DNA of 64,000 nucleotides from positions 248,001 through 312,000 of the forward strand of contig NZ_WUTW01000001.1 of assembly GCF_009831215.1 (NCBI RefSeq), read 5' to 3'. The position numbers were made by a program, and so were the translations under genes. This stretch comes from Actinomadura rayongensis. Lineage in GTDB: Bacteria; Actinomycetota; Actinomycetes; Streptosporangiales; Streptosporangiaceae. Positions 35,434 to 44,899 of the stretch are shown here, piece by piece. Below the pieces are notes generated by a model. It worked only from the letters and a program-made list of their open reading frames with translations. It was not told the DNA's origin and searched no databases. The stretch's first letter is position 1. Each line of letters starts with the position of its first letter.

Positions 35434-36906
35434 ATGCGGTACGCGCACGAGGTGGACAAGGTCCGCGCGGCGGAGCAGGCCCTGATGGCGCGGCTGCCGG
35501 ACGGCACGCTGATGGCGCGCGCGGCGGCGGGCCTCGCGGCGGTGTGCGCCCGGCTGCTGCCGCGGGTCTACGGCGCGCGGGTGGTGCTGCTCGTCGGCGG
35601 CGGCGCCAACGGCGGCGACACGCTCTACGCGGGCGCGCTGCTGGCGCGGCGCGGCGCGCGGGTGGTGGCGCTGCGGGCGGGGTCGTCGGTGCACGAGGGC
35701 GGGGCGGCGGCGCTGCGCGCGGCGGGCGGACGGCTCCTGCCCCCCGACGCGCTCGGCGAGATCGACACCGCCGACCTCGTGATCGACGGGCTGACCGGCA
35801 TCGGCGGGTCCGGCGGGCTGCGCGAGCCGCACGCGACGCTGGCCCGGCGCGCGTCGGCGGCGCCCGCGACGCTCGTGGCCTGCGACGTCCCGAGCGGCGT
35901 GGACGCCAGCACCGGCGCGGTCGCGGGCACGGCCGTCCACGCGGACGTGACCGTCACGTTCGGCACGCACAAGCCCGGCCTGATCATCGACCCGGGCGCG
36001 GCGCACTGCGGCGTCGTGGAGCTGGTCGACATCGGGCTCGGCGCGGACCTGCCCGACCCGGACGTGGTGGCGGCGCGGCCCGACGACGTCCGGCCGCCCG
36101 AGCCGGGACCCGAGTCCGACAAGTACCGGCGCGGCGTCGTCGGCGTCATCGCGGGCAGCGGCACGTTCCCGGGCGCGGCGGTGCTCGCGGCGGGCGGCGC
36201 GGTGCGCGGCGGCGCGGGGATGGTGCGGTTCGCGTCCGACGCGCACGCGGTGGAGCTGGTGCGGCAGCGCTGGCCGGAGACGGTGACGCGCGTGGTCGAG
36301 CCGGGGCCGGACGTGCTGGCCGGGATCGGCCGCGTCCAGGCGTGGGTCGTCGGGCCGGGCCTCGGGACGGGGGAGCGGGCCGAGGCGCTGGTGGGAGCGG
36401 TCCTGACGGCCGACGTCCCGGTGCTCGTGGACGCCGACGGCCTCAACGCCGTGTCCCGCTCGGACAAGCTGCGCCGCGAGCTGCTGTGCCGGGACGCGCC
36501 GACCGTCCTCACCCCGCACGCGGGCGAGCTGGCGCGGCTGCTGCGCGTGGACCGCGACGCGATCGAGGCGCGGCGGCTGGAGCACGCCCGTCGCGCCGCC
36601 GAGGAACTCGGCGCGACCGTGCTGCTCAAGGGGTCGACGACGCTGGTCGCCGAGCTGGACCGGCCCGTCCGCGTCAACCCGACCGGAACGGCGTGGCTGG
36701 CGACCGCCGGGACCGGCGACGTCCTGTCCGGCCTGGTCGGCGCGCTGCTGGCGGGCGGGATGGCGGCGCTGGAGGCCGCGGCGGCGGGCGCGTACCTGCA
36801 CGGGCTCGCGGCGCGGCTGGCGTCCGGGCGGGAGGGCCGGGAGGCGCCGATCAGCGCGGAGGACGTGCTGCGGGCTCTCCCGGACGCGTTCCGCACCCTC
36901 GACTGA
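35434..36906 (+). CDS. nnrD: Bifunctional NAD(P)H-hydrate epimerase/dehydratase
   Basis: This enzyme repairs hydrated NADH and NADPH. The N-terminal 210 residues form the epimerase (YjeF_N) domain (VVLLVGGGANGGDTLYAGALL, ACDVPSGVDASTG) and the rest forms the ADP-dependent dehydratase (VLTPHAGELARLL, NPTGTAWLATAGTGDVLSGLVGALLAGG, given here as separate motifs). The 490-residue fused form is usual in actinobacteria. GGGAGCGGGG precedes the ATG. acpS-nnrD-alr is a common order. Confidence 0.95.
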   Translation: MRYAHEVDKVRAAEQALMARLPDGTLMARAAAGLAAVCARLLPRVYGARVVLLVGGGANGGDTLYAGALLARRGARVVALRAGSSVHEGGAAALRAAGGRLLPPDALGEIDTADLVIDGLTGIGGSGGLREPHATLARRASAAPATLVACDVPSGVDASTGAVAGTAVHADVTVTFGTHKPGLIIDPGAAHCGVVELVDIGLGADLPDPDVVAARPDDVRPPEPGPESDKYRRGVVGVIAGSGTFPGAAVLAAGGAVRGGAGMVRFASDAHAVELVRQRWPETVTRVVEPGPDVLAGIGRVQAWVVGPGLGTGERAEALVGAVLTADVPVLVDADGLNAVSRSDKLRRELLCRDAPTVLTPHAGELARLLRVDRDAIEARRLEHARRAAEELGATVLLKGSTTLVAELDRPVRVNPTGTAWLATAGTGDVLSGLVGALLAGGMAALEAAAAGAYLHGLAARLASGREGREAPISAEDVLRALPDAFRTLD

Positions 36907-36963
36907 CGACACGGTAACCCCTTCATGTCTTGACATGGCCGTACGGACGGCACACTGGGGACC

Positions 36964-38094
36964 ATGAGCAGTCCTGCACAGGCGCGCGTGGACCTCGGCG
37001 CCGTCCGCGGCAACGTGGCGCTGCTGCGCGAGCGCGCGGCGGGCGCCGAGGTGATGGCGATGGTCAAGGCCGAGGCGTACGGGCACGGCCTCGTCCCGGT
37101 GGCGCGGGCGGCGCTGGCGGGCGGCGCGACCTGGCTCGGCGTCGCGAAGGTCGCCGAGGCGCTGGCGCTGCGCGCCGCCGGGGTGACGGGCGTGCCGGTG
37201 CTGGTCGGGCTGAGCGTGCCGGGCGAGCCGTACGCCGAGGCGGTCGCGGCGGACGTCGACCTCGTCGTCGGCGCCGCGTGGATGCTGGACGAGCTGGCCG
37301 CCGCCGCGCCCCGCGCGGGCCGTCCCGCCCGCGTCCACCTCAAGGCCGACACGGGCATGACGCGCGGCGGCACCGGTCCGGAGGGCTGGGCCGCGCTGGT
37401 CGACGCGGTGCTCGCGGCCGAGGCGGCGGGGACGGTCGAGGTCGTCGGCGTGATGTCGCACTTCGCCTGCGCGGACGAGCCGGGGCACCCGTCGATCGCC
37501 CGGCAGCTCACCGCGTTCACCGACATGGCCGGGCACGCCGAGAAGGCGGCCGGGCGGCGGCTGGTGCGGCACCTGGCGAACTCGGCGGCGACGCTGACGC
37601 TGCCGGAGGCGCGGTTCGACGTCGTCCGGCCGGGCATCGCGATCTACGGACTGTCGCCGATTCCGGCGCGCGGCGGGTTCGGGTTGCGGCCCGCGATGAC
37701 GCTGACGGCCGAGGCTGCGCTCGTGAAGCGCGTCCCGGCGGGCTCAGGGGTGTCCTACGGCCATACTTTCGTGACCGAGCGTGAGACGAATCTCGCGGTC
37801 GTCCCGGCCGGATACGGCGACGGCGTGCCCCGGCACGGCTCCAACCTGCTGGAAGTCCTCGCCGCCGGGCGCCGCCGCCGCATCGCCGGACGCGTGTGCA
37901 TGGACCAGTTCGTCATCGACCTCGGGGACGATGTCCTGGAGGCGGGCGACGAGGTGGTCCTGTTCGGACCCGGCGATCGGGGCGAGCCGACCGCGCAGGA
38001 CTGGGCGGACGCGCTCGGCACCATCTCGTACGAGATCGTCACCCGCGTCGGGATCCGGGTGCCCCGTGTCTACGTCGGAGGGACCGATGGCTAG
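36964..38094 (+). CDS. alr: Alanine racemase
   Basis: Alr makes D-alanine for peptidoglycan. The 376-residue protein has the PLP lysine in MVKAEAYGHG (Lys 35), the catalytic Tyr in GSGVSYGHTF and the CMDQFVIDLG segment. The usual motif is KADAYGHG; here Asp is Glu. A TTGACA (36930-36935) with CACACT (36951-36956) sits upstream, with the -10 ending 7 bases before the ATG, so a leaderless start is possible though the 15-base spacer is short. The stop overlaps the next gene by 8 bases. Confidence 0.96.
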   Translation: MSSPAQARVDLGAVRGNVALLRERAAGAEVMAMVKAEAYGHGLVPVARAALAGGATWLGVAKVAEALALRAAGVTGVPVLVGLSVPGEPYAEAVAADVDLVVGAAWMLDELAAAAPRAGRPARVHLKADTGMTRGGTGPEGWAALVDAVLAAEAAGTVEVVGVMSHFACADEPGHPSIARQLTAFTDMAGHAEKAAGRRLVRHLANSAATLTLPEARFDVVRPGIAIYGLSPIPARGGFGLRPAMTLTAEAALVKRVPAGSGVSYGHTFVTERETNLAVVPAGYGDGVPRHGSNLLEVLAAGRRRRIAGRVCMDQFVIDLGDDVLEAGDEVVLFGPGDRGEPTAQDWADALGTISYEIVTRVGIRVPRVYVGGTDG

Positions 38095-39178
38095 CAAGCG
38101 CGCGGCGGGGAGCCGCCGCCGGAGACTCGGCGTGGCCGGCGCCGTCGGCGCCGCCGGGATCGGCGCCGCGGTGGGGCTGCGGCGGCTCGCGGTCGGCCGG
38201 GTGCGGCTGCGTCCCGACCCGGACGCGGCCGAGGAGTTCGGCCTGCGGCGCGGCACGCCGGTGCCGGTGCTCGCGCCGGACGGGCTGCCGCTGCACGTCG
38301 AGGCCGAGGGCCCCGACGACGCGCCGCTCACGATCGTGTTCTGCCACGGCTACTGCCTGAACCTGCACACCTGGCACTACCAGCGGCGGGACCTGCCGCG
38401 CCAGCTCGGCGACGGCGTCCGGTTCGTCTACTGGGACCAGCGCAGCCACGGCCGGTCGGGCCGCGCGGACCCGCTGTCGGCCACGATCGACCAGACCGGC
38501 GAGGACCTGGCGGCCGTGCTCGCGGCGACCGTCCCGTCGTCCGGGAGCCGGGTGCTGCTCGTCGGGCACTCGATGGGCACGATGACGATCATGGCCCTGG
38601 CCGCCGCGCATCCCGCGATGTTCGCCGAGCTGGTCGCGGGCGTCGTGCTGGTCAACACCTCGGCGGGCGACCTGAAGGAGATGACGCTCGGGCTGCCGCT
38701 GGTGCTGGCGAAGCTGCTGCGGCCGATCACGCCGGGCACGCTGCGCGGCCTCGGCCGCCGCGCCGACCTCGTGGACCGGGTGCGCGGCGCGGGCGCCGAC
38801 CTGGCGTTCTTCGTGACGCGCAAGATGGCGTTCGCGGACCGGTACGTCAGCCCGTCCGTGGTGGACTTCGTGGAGCAGATGATCCGCAACACGCCGATCG
38901 ACGTGATCGCCGAGTTCTACCCGACGCTGATGGACCACGACAAGACGGCGGCGCTGCCGGTCGTCGCGGGCCGTCCTGCGGTGGTGCTCGTCGCCGGGGC
39001 GGACCGGTTCACCCCCGCCGCGCACGGCCGGGCGGTCGCGGCGGCGCTGGACGCGGAACTGATCGAGATCGAGGAGGCCGGGCACGTGCTGCCGCTGGAG
39101 TACCCGGGCGCGGTGACCGGCGCGGTGCGGCGGCTGGCCGAGCGGCTGCTCGCCGAGCCGAAGGAGCGGAGTGCGTGA
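38087..39178 (+). CDS. Alpha/beta hydrolase with N-terminal anchor
   Basis: The 363-residue product starts with a basic segment and a Gly/Ala-rich hydrophobic stretch (LGVAGAVGAAGIGAAVGL) that may anchor it to the membrane. The alpha/beta hydrolase domain shows the oxyanion HGYCLN, the nucleophile elbow GHSMGT, the Asp in GADRFTP and the His in EEAGHVLPLEYP. It lies between alr and tsaE, as does a similar hydrolase in many actinobacteria. The substrate is unknown. Both ends overlap the neighbours by 8 bases. Confidence 0.88.
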   Translation: MASKRAAGSRRRRLGVAGAVGAAGIGAAVGLRRLAVGRVRLRPDPDAAEEFGLRRGTPVPVLAPDGLPLHVEAEGPDDAPLTIVFCHGYCLNLHTWHYQRRDLPRQLGDGVRFVYWDQRSHGRSGRADPLSATIDQTGEDLAAVLAATVPSSGSRVLLVGHSMGTMTIMALAAAHPAMFAELVAGVVLVNTSAGDLKEMTLGLPLVLAKLLRPITPGTLRGLGRRADLVDRVRGAGADLAFFVTRKMAFADRYVSPSVVDFVEQMIRNTPIDVIAEFYPTLMDHDKTAALPVVAGRPAVVLVAGADRFTPAAHGRAVAAALDAELIEIEEAGHVLPLEYPGAVTGAVRRLAERLLAEPKERSA

Positions 39179-39653
39179 GATGGACGTGACGGAGGTCGTG
39201 GCGGTCCCGACCGCCGCCGACATGCGGGCGTTCGGGATCCGGCTGGCCGGGCTGCTGCGGGCGGGCGACCTGCTCGTCCTGACCGGCGACCTCGGCGCGG
39301 GCAAGACGACTCTCACCCAGGGGATAGGCGAGGGGCTGAACGTGCGGGGGCCGATCACGTCGCCGACGTTCGTGATCGCGCGGGTGCACCCGTCGCTCGG
39401 GGACGGTCCCGCGCTCGTCCACGCCGACGCCTACCGCCTCGGCGGCGTCGCCGAGCTGGACGACCTGGACCTCGACGCGTCCCTCGCCGACGCCGTCACG
39501 GTCGTGGAGTGGGGCGAGGGGCTGGCCGAGGGGCTCGCCGAGGACCGGCTGGAGGTGACGATCGAGCGCGGGCCCGCCGGGACGGACGAGGCGCGTGTGG
39601 TCCGGCTGACCGGTGTCGGGGAGCGCTGGGCGGGTCTCTTCGTCGCGGGGTGA
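39171..39653 (+). CDS. tsaE: tRNA t6A modification ATPase TsaE
   Basis: TsaE is the ATPase that drives the TsaB-TsaD complex in making t6A37 in tRNA. The 160-residue protein has the Walker A motif TGDLGAGKTTLTQG, the switch ITSPTFVIAR, and HADAYRL and VVEWGEG motifs. I start at GTG 39171 because AAGGAG is 4 bases upstream; ATG 39180 is too far from it. tsaB and tsaD lie further along the same strand. Confidence 0.95.
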   Translation: MREMDVTEVVAVPTAADMRAFGIRLAGLLRAGDLLVLTGDLGAGKTTLTQGIGEGLNVRGPITSPTFVIARVHPSLGDGPALVHADAYRLGGVAELDDLDLDASLADAVTVVEWGEGLAEGLAEDRLEVTIERGPAGTDEARVVRLTGVGERWAGLFVAG

Positions 39654-39778
39654 CAAATCCGCCGGGCATTCTTGTCATCGCGGGGTGATGAGGTTTCCCG
39701 TCCATGTCGTACTCTTTGCCGGAACATGGCTGGACTGCACAAATCGCAGGATTTGCTGCTCGGCGGGAGCGAGGACGC

Positions 39779-40681
39779 GTGAACGGCGGCCAGCGCGGCG
39801 GCTACTCCGGCGCGGACGATCGGCGCCCCCAGGGCGCGGGTGATTCCGGTCCGTACGGACGGCCGTACGGCGCGCAGGAGTCCGGCCCTCACCACACGCC
39901 GTCGTCCCCGTCGCGGGCGACGGGCGGCTCCCGGCACGCGGCGCGCTCGTCCCGGCAGACGCGGCGCACCGGCACGGGCGGCCACCGGGTCGCGGGCCGC
40001 CGTCGGCAGCGGCGCGGCGGGCGCGGCGCGGTCATCGCCGGGGTCGCGGTCGGCATCGCCGCCTGCGCGGGCGCCGCGATCGTTCTGCTGACCGGCGCGC
40101 ACGTCCTGGACGACGGCCGGGTCGGCGGCGACAGCGTGGCCGCCCGCACGCCGCTCGCCCGGGCCGACCGCGCCGACGTGCCCGACGCCTGCACGGTGTT
40201 CCCGGCCGACCTCGCGGGCCGGCTCGCGCCCGGCGCGGACCGCACGCCCGCCGACAACTACCAGGCCAGCGACCGGCAGAACCAGTGCGTCTGGGGCGTC
40301 TACACCGGCGACCGCAAGCGCCTGCTGACCGTGGAGCTGCGCGCGATCGCCCCGTCCGGCGGGGGTTCGGCGGCCTCGCGGGCCGCCGCCACGCTCCGGG
40401 CCGAGCGGACGGCCGACGAGTCCGGCCGCTCCCTGGTCGACGGGCAGCGGCTCACCGGCACATCGCGGATCCGGGGGCTCGGCGAGGACAACTACGTCGT
40501 CACCAGCCAGGACTCCGGGGACGGGTCGGCGTCGGCGGTGACGAACGTCCGGGTCGGGAACGTGCTCGTGACCGTCCGCTACGGCGGGACCGACCGGGGC
40601 CGTCCGCTGGCCACCGCGCAGGTCGTGTCCGGCGCCGAGCAGGCCGCCCGCGCCGCGATCGGCGAACTCGGCGCCCGCTGA
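39779..40681 (+). CDS. Single-TM protein with outer DUF3558-like domain
   Basis: The 300-residue product has 75 residues rich in Gly, Arg, Ser and Tyr (YGRPYGAQESG), one membrane helix near residues 82-103 (GAVIAGVAVGIAACAGAAIVLL), and an outer domain with two Cys residues (DACTVFP and NQCVWG). The pattern of an early C-x-x-F/L-P and a later Q-C-x-W resembles DUF3558-type actinobacterial proteins; I call it similar, not proven. GTG 39779 follows GAGG; ATG 39704 is an alternative. It sits between tsaE and tsaB. A TACTCT -10-like box is at 39710-39715. Confidence 0.7.
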   Translation: MNGGQRGGYSGADDRRPQGAGDSGPYGRPYGAQESGPHHTPSSPSRATGGSRHAARSSRQTRRTGTGGHRVAGRRRQRRGGRGAVIAGVAVGIAACAGAAIVLLTGAHVLDDGRVGGDSVAARTPLARADRADVPDACTVFPADLAGRLAPGADRTPADNYQASDRQNQCVWGVYTGDRKRLLTVELRAIAPSGGGSAASRAAATLRAERTADESGRSLVDGQRLTGTSRIRGLGEDNYVVTSQDSGDGSASAVTNVRVGNVLVTVRYGGTDRGRPLATAQVVSGAEQAARAAIGELGAR

Positions 40682-40723
40682 GCGCGGACGGCCCGCGTCC
40701 CCGCTCGGCTACGCTGTCCCTTC

Positions 40724-41407
40724 GTGCTGGTCCTGGCTTTCGACACCGCCACCGCGGCGGTCACCGTCGCGCTCTACGAGTGGGTTCCGGGCGCGGCGGT
40801 CCGCGCCCGCGCGTCGGCCGAGGCCGTGGACGCCCGCCGCCACACCGAGCTGCTGACCCCGGCCGTCCAGCGGGTGCTGGCCGAGGCGGGCGCGGCGCCC
40901 GCCGACCTCGGCGCGATCGCGGTCGGCGTCGGCCCCGGCCCCTACACCGGGCTGCGCGTAGGGCTCGTCACCGCGCGGTCGCTCGGCGAGGCGCTGCACG
41001 TGCCGGTGCACGGCGTGTGCACGCTCGACGTGATCGCCTGGGCGTCCGGCCGGACGACCCCGTTCGCCGTCGCCACCGACGCGCGCCGCAAAGAGGTCTA
41101 CTGGGCGCGGTACGCGTCGGCGGGCGTCCGCGTGACCGGCCCGTCCGTCGGCCCCGCCGCCGACGTCCTGGACGGCGCCCCCGACGGCCTCCCCGTGCTC
41201 GGCGAGGGCGCGGTCCTCTACTCGGACGTGCTCGCGGGCGCGTCCGCGCCGGACCCGCTGCGCCCGTCCGCGACGGCGCTCGCCGACCTGGTGATCACGC
41301 GCCTGTCCGGCCGCCCCGGCCCCGAACTCCTGCCCCCCGAACCGCTCTACCTGCGCCGCCCCGACGCCGTCGCCCCCGGCCCCCGCAAGAAGGTCACCCC
41401 CCGGTGA
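40724..41407 (+). CDS. tsaB: tRNA t6A modification protein TsaB
   Basis: TsaB is the inactive partner of TsaD in t6A synthesis. The 227-residue protein starts MLVLAFDTATAAVTVAL and has the AVGVGPGPYTGLRVGL and TDARRKEVYWARY segments of the family. GTG 40724 has no ribosome-binding site; TACGCT ends 8 bases upstream, suggesting a near-leaderless start. The stop overlaps the rimI GTG by 4 bases. Confidence 0.94.
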   Translation: MLVLAFDTATAAVTVALYEWVPGAAVRARASAEAVDARRHTELLTPAVQRVLAEAGAAPADLGAIAVGVGPGPYTGLRVGLVTARSLGEALHVPVHGVCTLDVIAWASGRTTPFAVATDARRKEVYWARYASAGVRVTGPSVGPAADVLDGAPDGLPVLGEGAVLYSDVLAGASAPDPLRPSATALADLVITRLSGRPGPELLPPEPLYLRRPDAVAPGPRKKVTPR

Positions 41408-41892
41408 GCGTTGTTCTGCGGGGGATGCGGGAGGCGGATGTGTTCGCTGTGCATGCGCTGGAGGAAGAGGTGTTTCCCGAGGACGCGTGGTCGGCGGCGA
41501 TGCTGCGGGCGGAGCTGGACGGGCAGCCGGAGACGCGGCACTACCTCGTCGCCGAGGTCGGTGGGGAGATCGTCGGGTATGCCGGGCTTGCTGCGGCGGG
41601 CGGGCAGGGGGACGTGCAGACGATCGGGGTGCGGGCGGATCAGCGGGGTGCGGGGATCGGGGCCGCGTTGCTTACAGCGCTGCTGGACGAGGCCGAGCGG
41701 CGGGAGTGCGAGGCCGTTTTTCTTGAGGTTCGTGCGGACAACGCGCCCGCGCAGCGGCTCTATGAGCGGTTCGGGTTCCGGCGGATCGGGCTGCGGCGGG
41801 GGTACTACCAGCCGTCGGGCGTGGACGCCGTCGTGATGAGCCGCCGCGCGGGACGGCGCGGGCCGGTCGGGTTCAGCCGGAGGGGAACATGA
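41404..41892 (+). CDS. rimI: Ribosomal protein S18-alanine N-acetyltransferase-like
   Basis: The 162-residue product is a GNAT acetyltransferase: [15 protein letters not shown] is the acetyl-CoA loop, followed by [29 protein letters not shown], described here by its end motifs RLYERFGF and GYY. Position between tsaB and tsaD is diagnostic for rimI. Codon use differs from neighbours: more T and G in third positions (GTT, CTT, TTT). Start GTG overlaps the tsaB stop; the stop overlaps tsaD by 4 bases. Confidence 0.92.
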   Translation: MSVVLRGMREADVFAVHALEEEVFPEDAWSAAMLRAELDGQPETRHYLVAEVGGEIVGYAGLAAAGGQGDVQTIGVRADQRGAGIGAALLTALLDEAERRECEAVFLEVRADNAPAQRLYERFGFRRIGLRRGYYQPSGVDAVVMSRRAGRRGPVGFSRRGT

Positions 41893-42926
41893 TCATCGAC
41901 TCGGAGCCGATCGTGCTCGGCATCGAGACGTCCTGCGACGAGACCGGGGTCGGGATCGTCCGGGGGACGACGCTGCTCGGCGAGTCGATCGCCTCCAGCG
42001 TCGAGCAGCACTCGCGGTTCGGCGGCGTCGTCCCGGAGGTCGCGTCGCGCGCCCATCTGGAGGCGATGACGCCGACGGTGGAGCGGGCGCTGCGCGGGGC
42101 GGGGCTGACGCTCGCCGACGTGGACGCGTTTGCCGTCACCGCCGGGCCCGGGCTGCCCGGCGCGCTGATGGTCGGGGTCGCCGCCGCGAAGGCGTACGCG
42201 CTGTCGCTCGGCCGGCCGCTGTACGGCGTCCACCACCTCGCCGCGCACGTCGCGGTCGACCAGCTCGAACACGGCCGGCTGCCCAAACCGTGCGTGGCGC
42301 TGCTGGTGTCGGGCGGGCACTCGTCGCTGCTGCTCGTCCCGGACGTCGCGACGGACGTCCGGTCCCTCGGCGCGACCGTGGACGACGCGGCCGGCGAGGC
42401 GTTCGACAAGGTCGCCCGCGTGCTGGACCTCGGCTTCCCCGGCGGCCCGCTCATCGACCGCGCCGCCCGCGAGGGCGACCCGGCCGCGATCACTTTCCCG
42501 CGCGGCAAGTACGCCGACGGCACCTACGACTTCTCGTTCTCCGGCCTGAAGACGGCCGTCGCGCGGTGGGTCGAGGCGCGCGAGCGGGCGGGGGAGCCGG
42601 TGCCGGTCGCCGACGTCGCCGCGTCGTTCCAGGAGGCCGTCGTGGACGTCCTCACCCACAAGGCGATCAAGGTGTGCCGGGACAACGGCGTCCGGGACCT
42701 CGTGATCGGCGGCGGCGTCGCGGCGAACTCGCGGCTGCGGGCGCTGGCGCAGGAGCGCTGCGACGCGGCGGGCGTGCGGCTGCGGATCCCCCGGCCGAAG
42801 CTGTGCACCGACAACGGCGCGATGGTCGCGGCGCTCGGCGCGGAGCTGGTCGGGGCGGGGCTGGCGCCGTCCGCGCTGGACCTGCCCGCCGACTCCAGCC
42901 TGCCGATCGAGACCGTCAGCCTGTAG
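41889..42926 (+). CDS. tsaD: tRNA t6A transferase TsaD
   Basis: TsaD transfers the threonylcarbamoyl group to A37 of tRNA. The 345-residue protein starts with [15 protein letters not shown], has the metal-binding [10 protein letters not shown] motif, the [10 protein letters not shown] and [13 protein letters not shown] segments and a C-terminal CTDNGAMVA motif. ATG 41889 overlaps the rimI stop. Its last 11 bases overlap the convergent phosphotransferase gene. Confidence 0.97.
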   Translation: MIIDSEPIVLGIETSCDETGVGIVRGTTLLGESIASSVEQHSRFGGVVPEVASRAHLEAMTPTVERALRGAGLTLADVDAFAVTAGPGLPGALMVGVAAAKAYALSLGRPLYGVHHLAAHVAVDQLEHGRLPKPCVALLVSGGHSSLLLVPDVATDVRSLGATVDDAAGEAFDKVARVLDLGFPGGPLIDRAAREGDPAAITFPRGKYADGTYDFSFSGLKTAVARWVEARERAGEPVPVADVAASFQEAVVDVLTHKAIKVCRDNGVRDLVIGGGVAANSRLRALAQERCDAAGVRLRIPRPKLCTDNGAMVAALGAELVGAGLAPSALDLPADSSLPIETVSL

Positions 42927-43851
42927 CGGCGGCGCCGAGCCGGGCGAGGGCCGCGCCGAGGAACGCCTCGTGCAGCATGACGTGCGCCTCGTCCAGGACG
43001 TCGGCGCCGCAGGGCAGGGCGTCCAGCGCGACCCGGACGTCCCAGTACGGGTCGTGGACGTACCCGCCCGACACCTGGTCGAAGATCTCCACGAAATGGT
43101 CGGCGACGGGCAGGCCGTAGCGCAGCCCGAGGTGCAGCCGCATCACCGCGACGTCCACCGCCGCCGGGCCGCACGACACCTCCGACCAGTCCACGACGCC
43201 GCTCAGCGCGCCGAACGCCCAGAGCGTGTTGTCGGGCTGGTAGTCGCAGTGGATGAACCGCGCGGGCGCGTCGGGGGCGCGGCCCGCCGCGATCTCGGCG
43301 GCGCGCTCCCAGACGTCCGGACGCGTCGCGCGCGGGGGCGGCGCGGCGTCCTCGGCGGCGATGCGCGGGACGTAGTGCGGCATGGACGACGCGCCGCGCA
43401 CCGCGTGGATCGGCAGCAGCGCCGCCGCCGTCTGGATCAGCACGACCGGCAGGTCGTTCGAGGTCGGGCGGGGCGGGTGGCCCGGCAGCCGCTCCAGCAG
43501 CAGCGCGGGCGCGTCGGTGTAGGCGCCGGACGGGTCGGCGGCGACGAGCGGCGGCGCGGCCACTCCGTTGCCCGCCAGCAGCGTCAGCGCGGCGATCTCC
43601 CGCTCGGGGGAGAACTCGGCGGCGATGGCGTGCGCGTCCTCGTCGGCGGGACGCGGCCAGCGGCGCAGGACGAGCGTGCGCACCGAGCCCGCGCCCGTCT
43701 CCACGACGACCGCGTGGTTGACGTGCCCGCCGCCGGGCAGCGGCCGGAGCACGCGCACCGTCGAGCCGAGACCGCAGCATTCCTCGATCCAGCGGAGCGT
43801 GCGCCTGCCCGGCGGGCGACGGGACGGGTCCGAGTGGGTCACGAGAACCAT
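42916..43851 (-). CDS. Aminoglycoside phosphotransferase-family kinase
   Basis: The 311-residue product has an APH/choline-kinase fold: [15 protein letters not shown] resembles the nucleotide-binding loop, [13 protein letters not shown] is the Brenner motif (catalytic Asp and Asn), and [16 protein letters not shown] supplies the metal-binding Asp. Such proteins phosphorylate varied small molecules, and drug resistance cannot be assumed. ATG 43851 is used; no clear ribosome-binding site is visible. It is convergent with, and overlaps, tsaD by 11 bases. Confidence 0.85.
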   Translation of the reverse strand: MVLVTHSDPSRRPPGRRTLRWIEECCGLGSTVRVLRPLPGGGHVNHAVVVETGAGSVRTLVLRRWPRPADEDAHAIAAEFSPEREIAALTLLAGNGVAAPPLVAADPSGAYTDAPALLLERLPGHPPRPTSNDLPVVLIQTAAALLPIHAVRGASSMPHYVPRIAAEDAAPPPRATRPDVWERAAEIAAGRAPDAPARFIHCDYQPDNTLWAFGALSGVVDWSEVSCGPAAVDVAVMRLHLGLRYGLPVADHFVEIFDQVSGGYVHDPYWDVRVALDALPCGADVLDEAHVMLHEAFLGAALARLGAAATG

Positions 43852-43998
43852 CAAAACGGATTCGGGCGGGCATGGGGAGTGATTTTGCGAAGACGGAACG
43901 TCACGAGCAGCACGTCACGTCGGTGAATGACTGACGAAGCCGGTCATGGCCGGGGGATTAAAGCGGAGAAATCAGGACTTGACGGCTGAATTGCCCGG

Positions 43999-44679
43999 TT
44001 ACTCCCTTCCGTCGGGCCGCGGACGCAGCAGCGCCTCGGCCAACGTGATGACCGTCTCCTCCAGCGCGGCGAGCCGCTGCACGACGTCCGTCGGGTCGCC
44101 CGACGCCCGGACGGTGGCCTCCAGCCCGGTGAACCGGCCGTCCACGCCGTCGAGCCGGCCGGTGAGCCCGGCGAGGCGCCCGTCCAGGCCGTCCAGGCGC
44201 CCGGCGACGCCCTCCAGCCGCCCGGCCACCGCGTCCAGGCCCTTCTCGACGCGTCCCGCCAGATCGCCGAGGGACCGGTCGACCGCCGCAGACACCTCGC
44301 CGACGGCGTGCTCCAGCCGGTCGCCCCGGTGGCCCTGCTCGGCGAGCGCCTTGTCCAGCCGGTTGAAGCGGACCGACGACGCCTCCATGCCGCCCTGGAG
44401 CCGGTCCACGCGCCGCGCCAGGTCCGTGACGCGCTGCGCGGCCTCGTCCACGCGGCCGAGCCCGTCCTCGACCTGCGCGGCGAGCGCGGCCAGCTCCCGG
44501 TCCCGCACTTCGCGCAGCAGCCATTCCATGCCTTCGAGCCGCTGCCGGAACTCGTCCAGCACCTGGCCGTGCGACCGCTGCTCGTACACCTGGTCGCGCG
44601 CCGTGCGGGCGAGCAGCTCCCGCATCCGGTCCGCGACCGGCTGGCCCGCCGTGCGCGGGACGGCGTGATCGGTTTCCAC
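43999..44679 (-). CDS. Coiled-coil protein of unknown function
   Basis: The 226-residue product is nearly all helical. From about residue 70 a heptad pattern runs through the protein, ending in regular seven-residue units of the form GRLDGLD, GRLAGLT, GRLDGVD, GRFTGLE. No enzyme motif, signal peptide or membrane segment is visible. GTG 44679 has AAGGAG 6 bases upstream. It lies alone between the kinase gene and the methyltransferase, all on the minus strand. Confidence 0.75.
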   Translation of the reverse strand: METDHAVPRTAGQPVADRMRELLARTARDQVYEQRSHGQVLDEFRQRLEGMEWLLREVRDRELAALAAQVEDGLGRVDEAAQRVTDLARRVDRLQGGMEASSVRFNRLDKALAEQGHRGDRLEHAVGEVSAAVDRSLGDLAGRVEKGLDAVAGRLEGVAGRLDGLDGRLAGLTGRLDGVDGRFTGLEATVRASGDPTDVVQRLAALEETVITLAEALLRPRPDGRE

Positions 44680-44899
44680 CCGCTGCTCCTTCGTGCGCCG
44701 GAAATGGCTGCGCGGCCCACTGTAGGGACGGGCCGAACCGCATTCCCGGGACGTCCGGAACCGTTTCCCGCCGCCGCCCCGGAATTCATGAACCGCCCCA
44801 CCGGAACGCGCGGAAGGATTTGCGCGGGCATGGCGCGCCGCCCGGCCCGGCTTGGCCCGCCGGACGGTCACGAAGATCTTCGGCCTCGATGCGGGCGGG

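Noticed and set aside
35028..37572. Long frames of 629 and 843 codons across acpS, nnrD and alr
   Set aside because: Frame-shifted or antisense copies of real genes; nnrD and alr have intact catalytic motifs in their own frames.
42916..43851. An antibiotic-resistance call for the APH-family kinase
   Set aside because: The fold is shared by many small-molecule kinases and nothing in the sequence or context points to a drug.
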